A stretch of 15,707 nt of DNA from an uncultured Christensenellaceae bacterium. GTDB taxonomy: Bacteria > Bacillota > Clostridia > Christensenellales > Pumilibacteraceae. The position numbers and the translations under genes are program-made. This document shows positions 1-7,158 of the stretch, in pieces. The DNA lies in the NCBI GenBank assembly GCA_910588315.1, contig CAJUQF010000028.1, forward strand, positions 3,665 to 19,371, written 5' to 3'. Position 1 is the stretch's first letter. Every line of letters starts with the position of its first letter. The notes under the pieces are model-generated. The model did not search any database, had not been told where the DNA came from, and saw only the letters and a list, made by a program, of their open reading frames with translations.

Positions 1-101
1 AATATATCGTTTTTCAGCCCGTTGTCGTAAGCTTTTATAAGCTCTTTTATAACGTCGTATTTGAGTTTTTGTACTGTAGTATCGAATAATCTGTTTTCCA
101 T
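1..101 (-). CDS. Partial gene, N-terminus of a possible [FeFe]-hydrogenase-like iron-sulfur protein
   Basis: An open frame begins with ATG at 101 and runs without a stop to the window edge, giving 33 residues that begin MENRLFDTTVQKLKYDV. It lies 10 bases after the phosphatase stop. An AGGA ribosome binding site overlaps that TAG stop with 7-base spacing, so the gene is clearly the next cistron of the hydS cluster. The pattern of a short acidic start followed by VQKLKY and a helix resembles, from memory, the N-terminus of monomeric group B [FeFe] hydrogenase-like proteins of Clostridia, which begin with a VQ.LK..V helix before their cysteine motifs. No cysteine motif is visible in the part present, so this identity rests on weak similarity plus operon context. 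That the frame is a real, truncated gene is more certain than its function. Confidence 0.5.
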   Translation of the reverse strand, partial: MENRLFDTTVQKLKYDVIKELIKAYDNGLKNDI

Positions 102-111
102 ATACTGTATC

Positions 112-1272
112 CTAATTGTATCGAACGTTTACGGTCTTGCCCATCTTGCGCAGGTTAGCGGCAAGCGAATCTATCAGTTTGAGTTTCATTCTCGTCTCGA
201 TAGGCAGTCCGTCGTGCGCATGATTTTGCGACTGTCCTACGAAGAAGTTTACGTCGGTGCTGTCCTCGAACAGCAGTTTTGCGAGCAAGCTCGCCCCGTC
301 GCGTTTGTTAAGTTCCGCAGCGGCTGTATCCGCGGGATCGAGATACCGTTCCGAAAGCTCGAGAACACGCTTTACCGTGATAACGCCTTCCGTCGTCAGA
401 TCGATGCCGTCTATATAGCCTATCGGCGGGATGTCCTTATCCGGGAATTCGAAACTCGTGCGTACTTCTTTGCCGAGCTGACGCGCCACGATCTGAGAAC
501 TTGTACCGCCGCAAACAGCTTTTTTACCGGGCAGCTTCATAAAGTCTTTTACATACTCGGCGTCGTCCTCTTTGTGAATGGGCGGACCGACAAAAACGGA
601 CACAGGCGCATGCTCGCGTACCTTTATGCACAGCGCGGTCGTGTCGTCGCCGGGCATATTCATGTACAGTTCGTTGCACTCGCCGGCAAGCGTCGCAGAG
701 ATAGCACGCGCCGACATGCCGGGTTTGACAGACCTACGCAGATAATCTTTTATTTGCGGGCGTTCCCACCCGAAGTTCATGAGCATGCCTATACCTGCAT
801 GTTCAACGCCGTCGCTCGTAACCACTATAGCGTCGCCGGGCAAAAGATCGAGTTTGGTGGTATACACGTTTTTACCGTATATTACCGACTTTTCGCGCGG
901 AAGATCGAGCGCGTCGCCGTTGCGCAGAAGAATGGCCGCCGGATTGTCGAATTCGAGCAGATCGCCGTGTCCGTCGCTGTTTATTATGAACACGGAAAAC
1001 GTGGCATACGCGACGCCGCGCACTTTGCATACCGGCAGCGACGCGATAAGAGTCTCTATGCAATCCTTTATGGGGATACCGCCGGCAAGCATAGTACATA
1101 AGATCTTGGACGATAGCGTCGCGAGAATATTGGCTTTAACGCCGCTGCCCATACCGTCGCAAAGCACGGCGGTAAGAACGTCGCCGTTCTGCGACATTTC
1201 AACGCGATCTCCGCAAAGCTCTTCGCCTTCGTGATTTAAAGATGTATATCCCCTGTCGATAAAGTAACTCAA
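112..1272 (-). CDS. SpoIIE/PP2C-family serine/threonine phosphatase linked to the sensory hydrogenase
   Basis: The 386-residue protein has a PP2C/SpoIIE phosphatase domain at about residues 15-220. The metal-binding aspartate motifs are all visible: CGDRVE (D22), CDGMGSG (D39), TSDGVEHAG (D154) and PGDDTTAL (D209/D210). It should remove phosphate from serine or threonine of a partner protein, for example an anti-anti-sigma-like protein, but the substrate is not shown here. Residues 222-386 form a separate C-terminal region with VCGGTSSQIV, YIDGIDLTTEGV and a C-terminal GKTVNV stretch. I cannot assign it to a named domain. There is no membrane segment, so it is probably cytosolic. It starts with TTG at 1272, overlapping the hydS TGA in the sequence TTGA, with GAAGGA 9 bases upstream. 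Translation is therefore probably coupled to hydS. Such phosphatases are known neighbours of group C hydrogenases in Clostridia. Confidence 0.88.
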   Translation of the reverse strand: MSYFIDRGYTSLNHEGEELCGDRVEMSQNGDVLTAVLCDGMGSGVKANILATLSSKILCTMLAGGIPIKDCIETLIASLPVCKVRGVAYATFSVFIINSDGHGDLLEFDNPAAILLRNGDALDLPREKSVIYGKNVYTTKLDLLPGDAIVVTSDGVEHAGIGMLMNFGWERPQIKDYLRRSVKPGMSARAISATLAGECNELYMNMPGDDTTALCIKVREHAPVSVFVGPPIHKEDDAEYVKDFMKLPGKKAVCGGTSSQIVARQLGKEVRTSFEFPDKDIPPIGYIDGIDLTTEGVITVKRVLELSERYLDPADTAAAELNKRDGASLLAKLLFEDSTDVNFFVGQSQNHAHDGLPIETRMKLKLIDSLAANLRKMGKTVNVRYN

Positions 1273-2999
1273 TTTTCTTTTTCCTTCAACATGGCATCTT
1301 TCAATTTGAGCAGCGCCACTTTCGTTTCGGCAGTGGTCTCGCCGAGCAGCGACGCGATCTCCTGCGCGACGCGCATTTGCTTTTCTATAACGGTATCGGT
1401 TACGGCAAGCGTGTCGCGTTTGACTTTGTTCAGTTCCTCGTCGTAATTGACCTTATCGGTAATATCGGTAAGCACTATCAAAAGAGATTTTTCTTTGGCT
1501 AACGGCACGATATTGATATCGACATATTTACCCGTCTTATCGAGCCGCATTTTATCGACATGGACCTGCGTCATGTTCTCCGCCGCCCGGAATGCCGCGG
1601 AAGGATCGAAGCAGTCGAACACGTACTCCGTACTGCTCGAACCTATCATAGCCTGAGCTCTTCGATTGATCTCATGTATCTTAAGATCGAAATCCGCAAC
1701 GATAAGTCCGTTGGGACTGTTCTCTATTATGACGTTGCCCATCGACTCGGCTTTCTCGCGCATGTACGGCACGCACATTTCGACTTCGGCATAACCGTTG
1801 ACGACAGCCCATGCTTTTTCGCGGCACGTGGAATATCCGCATGCGCCGCAATTAAGTTCGTCCGCCGCGCAAGTTTTGCCGGTGCTTTTGAGAATCGATC
1901 TTATCTCTTCTTCGGTAGGAATACGATCGCCTGCCTGACGAGGTTTATGTACGGCGGAAATATCCGTGTATTCGGGAACGACGTCACGCGGCGCGGAGTT
2001 TGTATAATTGCGCACCATGACGTTGGCTTCCACACTGCCGCCGGCACGCTTGATCGAACACGGTCCGTTTATGCACGCGCCTTCGCAGGCGTTTATTTCC
2101 AAGAACACGTTTTTGACCGACAACAGATCGTCTATCGCCTGATCGAGCCGCGACACGCCGTCGACTGCTATATATTCGTACCCTTCGGGGAAATCGTCGA
2201 ACGATTTGATGATACCGCGCGAAATGGGATAGAACTTCGCGCTCATCTCCGTTTTTGCGGCGGTAACATCGACGGCGGCATCGGCAGTCGCCGCGACTTC
2301 TTTCGTCGCCGCAATCTTTTTACGTTTGACGGGAACAACGGGCGCGGCATTTATATTTATGCCTTTTTCATCGAGCATAGCCGCAAGCTCTTCGAACGTG
2401 AGCGCACCCGACAGTCCGTTTTCTCTCGCCTCGCGCTTTTTGGCAATGCACGGTCCGATGAATACGATATCCGCATCCGGATAGCGTTTTTTAAGTATCT
2501 TGTAATGCGCGACCATCGGCGAATCGACGGGCGCAAGGTATTTGAGCGCTTCGTGATGATACAGTTCGATCGCACGGTTGACAGCAGGACATGCCGACGT
2601 AATAAAGTTCTCGTATTTGCCGGAACTCAGCAGTTTTTTATACTCGGCAGTGACAGCCGCCGCGCCTTCCGAAGTCTCGAACGCATCGGAAAATCCGAGC
2701 TCGATCAACGCTTTACGGAACGGCTCGAACGAAGTCAACCCGAACGACGCGATAAACGCCGGCGCCACCGTCGCGATGACGCGCTTACTCTTCTGCAAAA
2801 GTCTGTAAATATTCTGCGCGTCGCTATGCACGCTTTTGGCGTTCTGCGGACAAACCTGAGTGCAATGTCCGCAAAGGATACAGCGGCTCTCTATTATCTT
2901 CGCCTGCCCGTCGCGCGCATCGATCGCTTTGACGGGACACGAACGCAAACACTTATAACAGTTTTTGCAGTTGGCTTTTTGAAAATCCAAATAAAGCAT
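1269..2999 (-). CDS. hydS: HydS-like sensory [FeFe] hydrogenase (group C) with PAS domain
   Basis: Domains of the 576 residues, in order: two ferredoxin-type [4Fe-4S] sites (C11/C14/C17/C21 and C40/C43/C46/C50); an H-cluster domain with TSACP (C137), GPC (C184) and ACEGAC (C305, C309); a four-cysteine Fe-S motif (C384, C387, C392, C409); a PAS domain at about 416-515; and a C-terminal predicted coiled coil. All four H-cluster cysteine ligands are present, but the first cysteine of the usual TSCCP, the proton-relay residue of catalytic enzymes, is alanine. This is typical of putative sensory hydrogenases and suggests slow turnover and a sensing role. There is no kinase or other output domain, so the signal presumably passes through PAS and coiled coil to the phosphatase next door. 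The start is ATG with CGGAG 6 bases upstream, 44 bases after the ferredoxin gene. An Ala/Lys/Thr-rich insertion at residues 221-252 separates the second and third H-cluster motifs. The protein is cytosolic. Confidence 0.9.
   Translation of the reverse strand: MLYLDFQKANCKNCYKCLRSCPVKAIDARDGQAKIIESRCILCGHCTQVCPQNAKSVHSDAQNIYRLLQKSKRVIATVAPAFIASFGLTSFEPFRKALIELGFSDAFETSEGAAAVTAEYKKLLSSGKYENFITSACPAVNRAIELYHHEALKYLAPVDSPMVAHYKILKKRYPDADIVFIGPCIAKKREARENGLSGALTFEELAAMLDEKGININAAPVVPVKRKKIAATKEVAATADAAVDVTAAKTEMSAKFYPISRGIIKSFDDFPEGYEYIAVDGVSRLDQAIDDLLSVKNVFLEINACEGACINGPCSIKRAGGSVEANVMVRNYTNSAPRDVVPEYTDISAVHKPRQAGDRIPTEEEIRSILKSTGKTCAADELNCGACGYSTCREKAWAVVNGYAEVEMCVPYMREKAESMGNVIIENSPNGLIVADFDLKIHEINRRAQAMIGSSSTEYVFDCFDPSAAFRAAENMTQVHVDKMRLDKTGKYVDINIVPLAKEKSLLIVLTDITDKVNYDEELNKVKRDTLAVTDTVIEKQMRVAQEIASLLGETTAETKVALLKLKDAMLKEKEN
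1282..1287 (-). promoter_or_regulatory. Ribosome binding site supporting the TTG start of the phosphatase gene
   Basis: GAAGGA inside the last codons of hydS lies 9 bases before the TTG at 1272-1270. The next codons encode SYFIDRGYTSLN, a typical N-terminus for this phosphatase family, so the non-ATG start is preferred over any internal methionine. Confidence 0.65.
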
Positions 3000-3043
3000 G
3001 GCAATCTCCGAAAGATGTCGATTTACGCAAAAAGATATTATCG

Positions 3044-3289
3044 CTATTTTGCCAGCGGTAATATCTCGTTTACGAACTTTTCTTCGGCGTTTGCGCCGTT
3101 TACGTTAAGTATGTAATTGCCGTCAGCCTTGACCGCAACGCCGTCCGAACACCGCCCCAAACAGAAGCAGGCCCGTAATTCTATTTTTGCCGCCGCATCA
3201 TATTTGTCGATGAGCCGTTTAAACGTCTCGATCACGTCGTACGAGCCCTTTAAATGGCAGGAACTGCCTACACATACACTTAATACCAT
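3044..3289 (-). CDS. Small thioredoxin-like [2Fe-2S] ferredoxin
   Basis: This 81-residue protein has the cysteine spacing of NuoE/HydC-type thioredoxin-fold ferredoxins: C6 and C11 (CVGSSC), then C43 and C47 (CLGRC), with an extra C41 just before. The second half (DGVAVKADGNYILNVNG) fits the beta strands after the cluster loop. It probably carries a single [2Fe-2S] cluster and exchanges electrons with, or relays redox state to, the adjacent HydS, whose N-terminal clusters would be the natural partner. It has no NADH-binding domain. The start is ATG at 3289 with AAGGA 7 bases upstream, and it is the first gene of the cluster in the direction of transcription. Small ferredoxins of this size commonly head hydS operons in Clostridia. 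I could not recognise a convincing promoter upstream. Confidence 0.85.
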   Translation of the reverse strand: MVLSVCVGSSCHLKGSYDVIETFKRLIDKYDAAAKIELRACFCLGRCSDGVAVKADGNYILNVNGANAEEKFVNEILPLAK

Positions 3290-3323
3290 AAGCTTATCCT
3301 TACGCTTTTCGCGCTGTTGTTAT

Positions 3324-3340
3324 TTACGGCTTTGCCGCAA
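3324..3340 (-). promoter_or_regulatory. Hairpin in the leader of the ferredoxin-hydS-phosphatase operon
   Basis: On the minus strand TTGCGGC and GCCGTAA form a 7-bp stem (one G-U pair) around the loop AAA, ending 34 bases before the ferredoxin ATG. No U-tract follows, so it is not an intrinsic terminator. It may stabilise the transcript or bind a regulator. Confidence 0.35.
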
Positions 3341-3379
3341 GAGTTAAAGGATCATTGTTTGTATACGAATTTTCCACGT

Positions 3380-3405
3380 CGGTCTCCCCTATAACGGAGA
3401 GACCG
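3380..3405. promoter_or_regulatory. Imperfect palindrome upstream of the hyd cluster
   Basis: CGGTCTC (3380-3386) and GAGACCG (3399-3405) pair as a 7-bp arm. The arm continues past one mismatch with 2 more pairs and has a 6-base loop containing TATAA. There is no U-run on either side. A dyad with an AT-rich centre located 90 bases before the ferredoxin start could be an operator or an RNA hairpin. A TTGACT lies just upstream on the minus strand, but it is 25 bases from the only TATA-like box, so I do not call a promoter. Confidence 0.35.
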
Positions 3406-3440
3406 AACGAAAGGAAAAAGTCAAAAATAATTGTTATTGC

Positions 3441-3683
3441 CTATCGATAGCTATGCTCGAAGCTACGCATATAAGCGCGACGCTTGACAAAGAAGTTATT
3501 TCTCTGCTTTACGCAACGCCCCAAAAAAGCGCATGTGAGAGCGCGGAGATGCGAGTTAGACGGACAGCCGGTGACAAGGCGCGACAGGAATTTAGTTAAG
3601 CCTAAACAACCAAGCGCCGAGAAGCACGCAGTTCGTATAACGACGCATATACGCGCTCGAACCGATGCTATACGCATTCGAAC
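3441..3683. other. Unexplained gene-free segment rich in short inverted repeats
   Basis: This stretch fills most of the gap between the phosphotransferase stop and the hyd operon. It begins with the perfect palindrome CTATCGATAG (3441-3450). It contains small dyads: AAGCG/CGCTT at 3473-3485, CGCAT/ATGCG at 3530-3553, TTTAG/CTAAA at 3591-3606, and CGTATA/TATACG near 3635-3653. Both strands have frames of about 70-80 codons (3441-3677 minus, 3484-3687 plus), but neither has a plausible ribosome binding site or recognisable protein. I consider them non-coding. It could be a dispersed intergenic repeat, a structured RNA or a decayed element. The sequence alone does not decide. Confidence 0.35.
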
Positions 3684-4430
3684 TTAGTCGTACTGACAAA
3701 CATCCGCCCACTTAGCCAGCATCTCGCGCTCGTGTTCTTTGCCCTTAGCCATTTGCGATGCCGCAACGATGGGCAGCCATTGCTGAACGTATTGAACCGC
3801 CGTGTCGGATTTTTTGCAGAAAGTATTCATGTAGAACGCCGCGGTCTTTTCGTCGCCGTCGAGCATGAACAACAGATATGTGCGCGCCGTGTCTGCGGAC
3901 GCATTGCCTATCGTCGCGTGCGACCAGTCGATGACGCATGCTCTGTCGTCGTTCGTTATTATGACGTTGGACGGATTGAAGTCTCCGTGGCAAAGTTTTT
4001 TATGCTTGGGCATGCCGTCGAGTCTCATATGCAATTCGTAACGCGACGATGCATCGAGTCCCGACATATCTATCTTGCGCATAAATTTTGCACGCTGTTT
4101 ATTGAGTTCCGGCGCGGTGAGCGCGTGCATGGAAAGCTGAATATCGATAAGCCGTTCAATATATTTATCGTGCTTTTCGGGATGTTCCTCGATAAGCTTT
4201 GCGAGCGATTTGCCCTCGACATAATCCATAACAATGGCAAGTCTGCCGTCGTCCAAACGTTTGACCTCGTGAACTTTGGGTACGAACAGTCCCGTTTCCT
4301 CGACGCGGGTTTGATTCAGAACTTCGTTGAAAATATCCGATTTTTTATAGTCCGCGGCAAATACTTTGTAGCAGTAGTCACCGTCGCGATATACGGTTTT
4401 ATTCGGTCTCGTGGCTATTTCTTTCATCAT
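3684..4430 (-). CDS. APH/choline-kinase-fold phosphotransferase
   Basis: The 248-residue protein belongs to the aminoglycoside phosphotransferase/choline kinase superfamily. The catalytic loop LCHGDFNPSN (H148, D150, N155) and the metal-binding VIDWS (D168) are intact. The N-terminal lobe has YKVF (K22) as a possible ATP lysine and IVMDYVEGKSL as the hinge. It transfers phosphate from ATP to an unknown small hydroxyl or amine substrate, and nothing here points to antibiotic resistance. The start is set by AGGAG at 4436-4440. Two adjacent ATGs (4430 with 5-base spacing, 4427 with 8-base spacing) are both possible. A longer reading from 4577 would overlap adhE and is rejected. It follows adhE on the same strand after 68 bases holding a hairpin, so it may be cotranscribed. 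A functional link to ethanol metabolism is not evident. Confidence 0.82.
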   Translation of the reverse strand: MMKEIATRPNKTVYRDGDYCYKVFAADYKKSDIFNEVLNQTRVEETGLFVPKVHEVKRLDDGRLAIVMDYVEGKSLAKLIEEHPEKHDKYIERLIDIQLSMHALTAPELNKQRAKFMRKIDMSGLDASSRYELHMRLDGMPKHKKLCHGDFNPSNVIITNDDRACVIDWSHATIGNASADTARTYLLFMLDGDEKTAAFYMNTFCKKSDTAVQYVQQWLPIVAASQMAKGKEHEREMLAKWADVCQYD

Positions 4431-4458
4431 ACAATCTCCTATTATTTTCGAAATTTTC

Positions 4459-4493
4459 AAGCGCCTATACACAAACGGTATAATACGGCGCTT
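4459..4493 (-). terminator. Hairpin between adhE and the phosphotransferase gene, possible weak terminator or processing site
   Basis: On the minus strand, AAGCGCC pairs with GGCGCTT (7 bp). Inside it TATAC pairs with GTATA (5 bp) around a 7-base loop, with a 4-base bulge on one arm. It starts 5 bases after the adhE stop. The sequence after the stem is GAAAATTTCG, without a clean U-tract, so full termination is doubtful. Partial termination or mRNA processing that lowers expression of the downstream gene is plausible. Confidence 0.4.
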
Positions 4494-4498
4494 AAAAA

Positions 4499-7090
4499 CT
4501 ATTTGCCGTAGTAGGCGTTGAGATACATCTGCTTGATCTCGGCGATCAACGGATAGCGCGGGTTGGCGCCCGTACACTGATCGTCGAATGCGTCGCGGCT
4601 CATTGCGTCGAGCGATTCGAGAAATTTGTCCTCGGGAACCCCTGCGTCTTTTATTGTTGCGGGAAGTCCTACCGCTTTTCTGAGATCGTCGAGCTTGACA
4701 AGCAATTTTTCGAATTTTTCCTCATCGGTCTTGCCTTTTATGCCGACGCTTTCTGCGACTTCCGCGTAACGGCGCAAACACATCGGATGGTCGTACTGCG
4801 GGAACGTACCCATCTTGGTAGGCGCTTCCTCGGCATTAAACTTCATTACCTGAGGGAGCAGGAGTGCGTTCGCCATGCCGTGCGGCAAGTGGTGATACGA
4901 GCCGAGCTTGTGCGCCATCGAGTGGCACGCGCCGAGGAACGCATTTGCAAACGCCATGCCCGCCATGGTGGCCGCATAAGCCATTTCGCCGCGAGCCTTC
5001 TCGTCGGAACCGTTGTTGTACGCTGTAGGCAGATAGTCGAATATAAGTTTTATCGCTTCTTTGGCGATGCCGTCCGTGAAATCGCTCGCCATTACCGATG
5101 CGATAGCTTCCAAAGAATGGACCATGGCGTCGTAACCGGAGTTGGCGGTAAGTCCCTTGGGAATGCTCATCATAAGTTCGGGATCGCATATAGCCATCTT
5201 CGGCAAAAGCTCGTAGTCGGCGATCGGGTATTTGAGTCCGCTCGTCTCGTCGGTGATGACCGCAAACGGCGTGACTTCCGAACCGGTACCGGCAGTCGTC
5301 GTGACCGCGATAAAGTACGCTTTTTGTCCCATCGTAGGGAATTTATAAACGCGCTTGCGAATATCCATAAAGCGCATCGCCATGTCTGCGAAATCCACTT
5401 CCGGATGTTCGTAAAGCACCCACATTATCTTGCCGGCATCCAGTGCGCTGCCGCCGCCGAGCGCGATTATTGCGTCGGGCCGGAACAGACGCATAGCTTC
5501 CGCGCCTTTCTTGGCGGACGCGAGCGTCGGATCGGGCTGAACGTCGCTGAACGTGGTATTGACGATACCCATTTCGTTGAGTCTGTCGGTAATAAGCTTG
5601 CTGAACCCGCTCTTGAACAAGAACTCGTCGGTGACGATAAACACACGCTGCTTGCCCATTTCTTTAAGCTCTATGAGCGCTTCGGGCATACAACCCTTTT
5701 TGAAATACACCTTTTCGGGCGCACGGAACCACAGCATGTTCTCTCTCCTTTTTGCGACTGTTTTGTAGTTTAACAAATGTTTGACCGAAACGTTTTCGGA
5801 TACGGAGTTGCCGCCCCACGATCCGCAACCGAGCGTGAGCGACGGACGAAGTTTGAAGTTATAAATATCGCCGATACCGCCGTGCGCCGCAGGCGTGTTG
5901 ACGAGTATACGGCAGGTTTTCATCGTATTGCCGAAAACCGCGATCTTATCTTTTGCAGAGCGTTCGTTGGCATAAATGACGGACGTATGTCCGTAGCCGC
6001 CGTCGGCGACAAGCTTCTCGGCTTTTTTGAGCGCGTCGTTAAAGTCTTTCGACTTATACATCGCGAGTACGGGCGAGAGCTTTTCGTGCGCGAACGGTTC
6101 GGTGATCTCGACCGACGTTACTTCGCCCACGAGAATACGCGCGCTTTCCGGCACTTCGAATCCGCAAAGCTTGGCTATGGTCGGCGCCGACTGACCTACT
6201 ATCTTGGCGTTGACCGAGCCGTTGATGAGTATCGTAGCTCTGACCTTGTCGATCTCCTCTTTATTAAGGAAATACGCACCGCGATATGCGAGTTCTTTCT
6301 TGAATGCATCATATACGGATTGATCCACTATGACAGACTGCTCGGACGCGCAGATCATGCCGTTATCGAACGATTTGCTGTGCAATACCGACGACGCGGC
6401 AAGCTCGATATCCGCGCTGGAGTCGATAATGACAGGCGTGTTACCGGGACCTACGCCGACTGCCGGCTTGCCGGAAGAATACGCCGCGCGTACCATACCG
6501 GGACCGCCGGTCGCAAGGATGAGATCGCACTCGCTCATTACGGCGCCGGAGAGCGCTACGCTCGGAACGTCTATCCAGCCGATAATGCCTTCCGGCGCAC
6601 CGGCTTTGACCGCCGCTTCGAGTACTACTTTCGCCGCCGCGATCGTGCAGTTCTTAGCACGCGGATGCGGTGAAAATATAAGTCCGTTTCTTGTCTTTAA
6701 CGCCAAAAGCGCTTTGAATATCGCAGTAGACGTCGGGTTTGTCGTGGGCACTATCGCCGCCACTACACCGACGGGTTCGGCAAGAACTTCCGTGCCGTAC
6801 GCATCATCGGTCTCGACAACGTCGCACGTCTTGACGTCGCGATACGCATTGTAAATATATTCCGCGGCATAGTGGTTCTTTATTACCTTGTCTTCCACTA
6901 TACCCATGCCTGTTTCCTTGACTGCCATTTCCGCCAAATCGAGTCGGACCTTATCCGCAGCGGTAGCCGCCGCCAAAAAGATCTTGTCGACCTGTTCTTG
7001 CGTGAACGTCGAATACTTGACTTGCGCCGCGCGCACGCGGGAAATAAGTTGACCGAGCGACTGCTCATCCTGAACAATGAGTTCGTCCAT
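4499..7090 (-). CDS. adhE: Bifunctional acetaldehyde-CoA/alcohol dehydrogenase
   Basis: The 863 residues are the normal length for AdhE. The N-terminal half (about 1-440) is a CoA-acylating aldehyde dehydrogenase with catalytic C247 in DNGMICASEQ. The C-terminal half (about 455-863) is an iron-dependent alcohol dehydrogenase with the NAD-binding GGGSALDAGK and the expected iron ligands D654, H658, H723 and H737. These positions are almost the same as those I recall for the E. coli enzyme. It reduces acetyl-CoA to acetaldehyde and then ethanol with two NADH, regenerating NAD+ in fermentation. AdhE normally forms cytosolic filaments (spirosomes). The start is ATG at 7090 with GGAGG 5 bases upstream. 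It has its own strong promoter, a dyad over the -35 box and a structured leader, so it is probably a regulated single gene or heads a two-gene unit with the phosphotransferase. Confidence 0.97.
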   Translation of the reverse strand: MDELIVQDEQSLGQLISRVRAAQVKYSTFTQEQVDKIFLAAATAADKVRLDLAEMAVKETGMGIVEDKVIKNHYAAEYIYNAYRDVKTCDVVETDDAYGTEVLAEPVGVVAAIVPTTNPTSTAIFKALLALKTRNGLIFSPHPRAKNCTIAAAKVVLEAAVKAGAPEGIIGWIDVPSVALSGAVMSECDLILATGGPGMVRAAYSSGKPAVGVGPGNTPVIIDSSADIELAASSVLHSKSFDNGMICASEQSVIVDQSVYDAFKKELAYRGAYFLNKEEIDKVRATILINGSVNAKIVGQSAPTIAKLCGFEVPESARILVGEVTSVEITEPFAHEKLSPVLAMYKSKDFNDALKKAEKLVADGGYGHTSVIYANERSAKDKIAVFGNTMKTCRILVNTPAAHGGIGDIYNFKLRPSLTLGCGSWGGNSVSENVSVKHLLNYKTVAKRRENMLWFRAPEKVYFKKGCMPEALIELKEMGKQRVFIVTDEFLFKSGFSKLITDRLNEMGIVNTTFSDVQPDPTLASAKKGAEAMRLFRPDAIIALGGGSALDAGKIMWVLYEHPEVDFADMAMRFMDIRKRVYKFPTMGQKAYFIAVTTTAGTGSEVTPFAVITDETSGLKYPIADYELLPKMAICDPELMMSIPKGLTANSGYDAMVHSLEAIASVMASDFTDGIAKEAIKLIFDYLPTAYNNGSDEKARGEMAYAATMAGMAFANAFLGACHSMAHKLGSYHHLPHGMANALLLPQVMKFNAEEAPTKMGTFPQYDHPMCLRRYAEVAESVGIKGKTDEEKFEKLLVKLDDLRKAVGLPATIKDAGVPEDKFLESLDAMSRDAFDDQCTGANPRYPLIAEIKQMYLNAYYGK

Positions 7091-7115
7091 AGTACCTCCG
7101 AAATTGTTTTGTTCG

Positions 7116-7143
7116 CCGCAGGGTGTGCGGATCTTATACCGCA
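7116..7143 (-). promoter_or_regulatory. adhE leader with two mutually exclusive hairpins
   Basis: On the transcribed strand the leader reads TGCGG (7143-7139), CCGCA (7130-7126), TGCGG (7120-7116). The central CCGCA can pair perfectly with either flanking TGCGG, giving a 5-bp stem with an 8-base loop or a 5-bp stem with a 5-base loop. The promoter-proximal hairpin and the ribosome-proximal hairpin exclude each other. The downstream one ends 16 bases before the GGAGG of adhE. This is visible in the sequence; any switching role is inference. Confidence 0.45.
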
Positions 7144-7158
7144 GTCCCCTACTTTGCT

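Noticed and set aside
3441..3687. Small protein genes on either strand of the 3.5-kb gap
   Set aside because: Neither frame has a Shine-Dalgarno, hydrophobic pattern or known motif. The two overlap each other almost fully, as expected for non-coding DNA lacking stops by chance or for a repeat.
3684..4430. Aminoglycoside resistance gene
   Set aside because: Only the general kinase motifs are visible. The superfamily covers many unrelated substrates, and there is no mobile element or resistance context.
4431..4577. Extended N-terminus of the phosphotransferase from an ATG at 4577
   Set aside because: It would overlap the end of adhE by 79 bases and cover the intergenic hairpin. AGGAG directly before the ATGs at 4430/4427 gives a start that fits the kinase fold.
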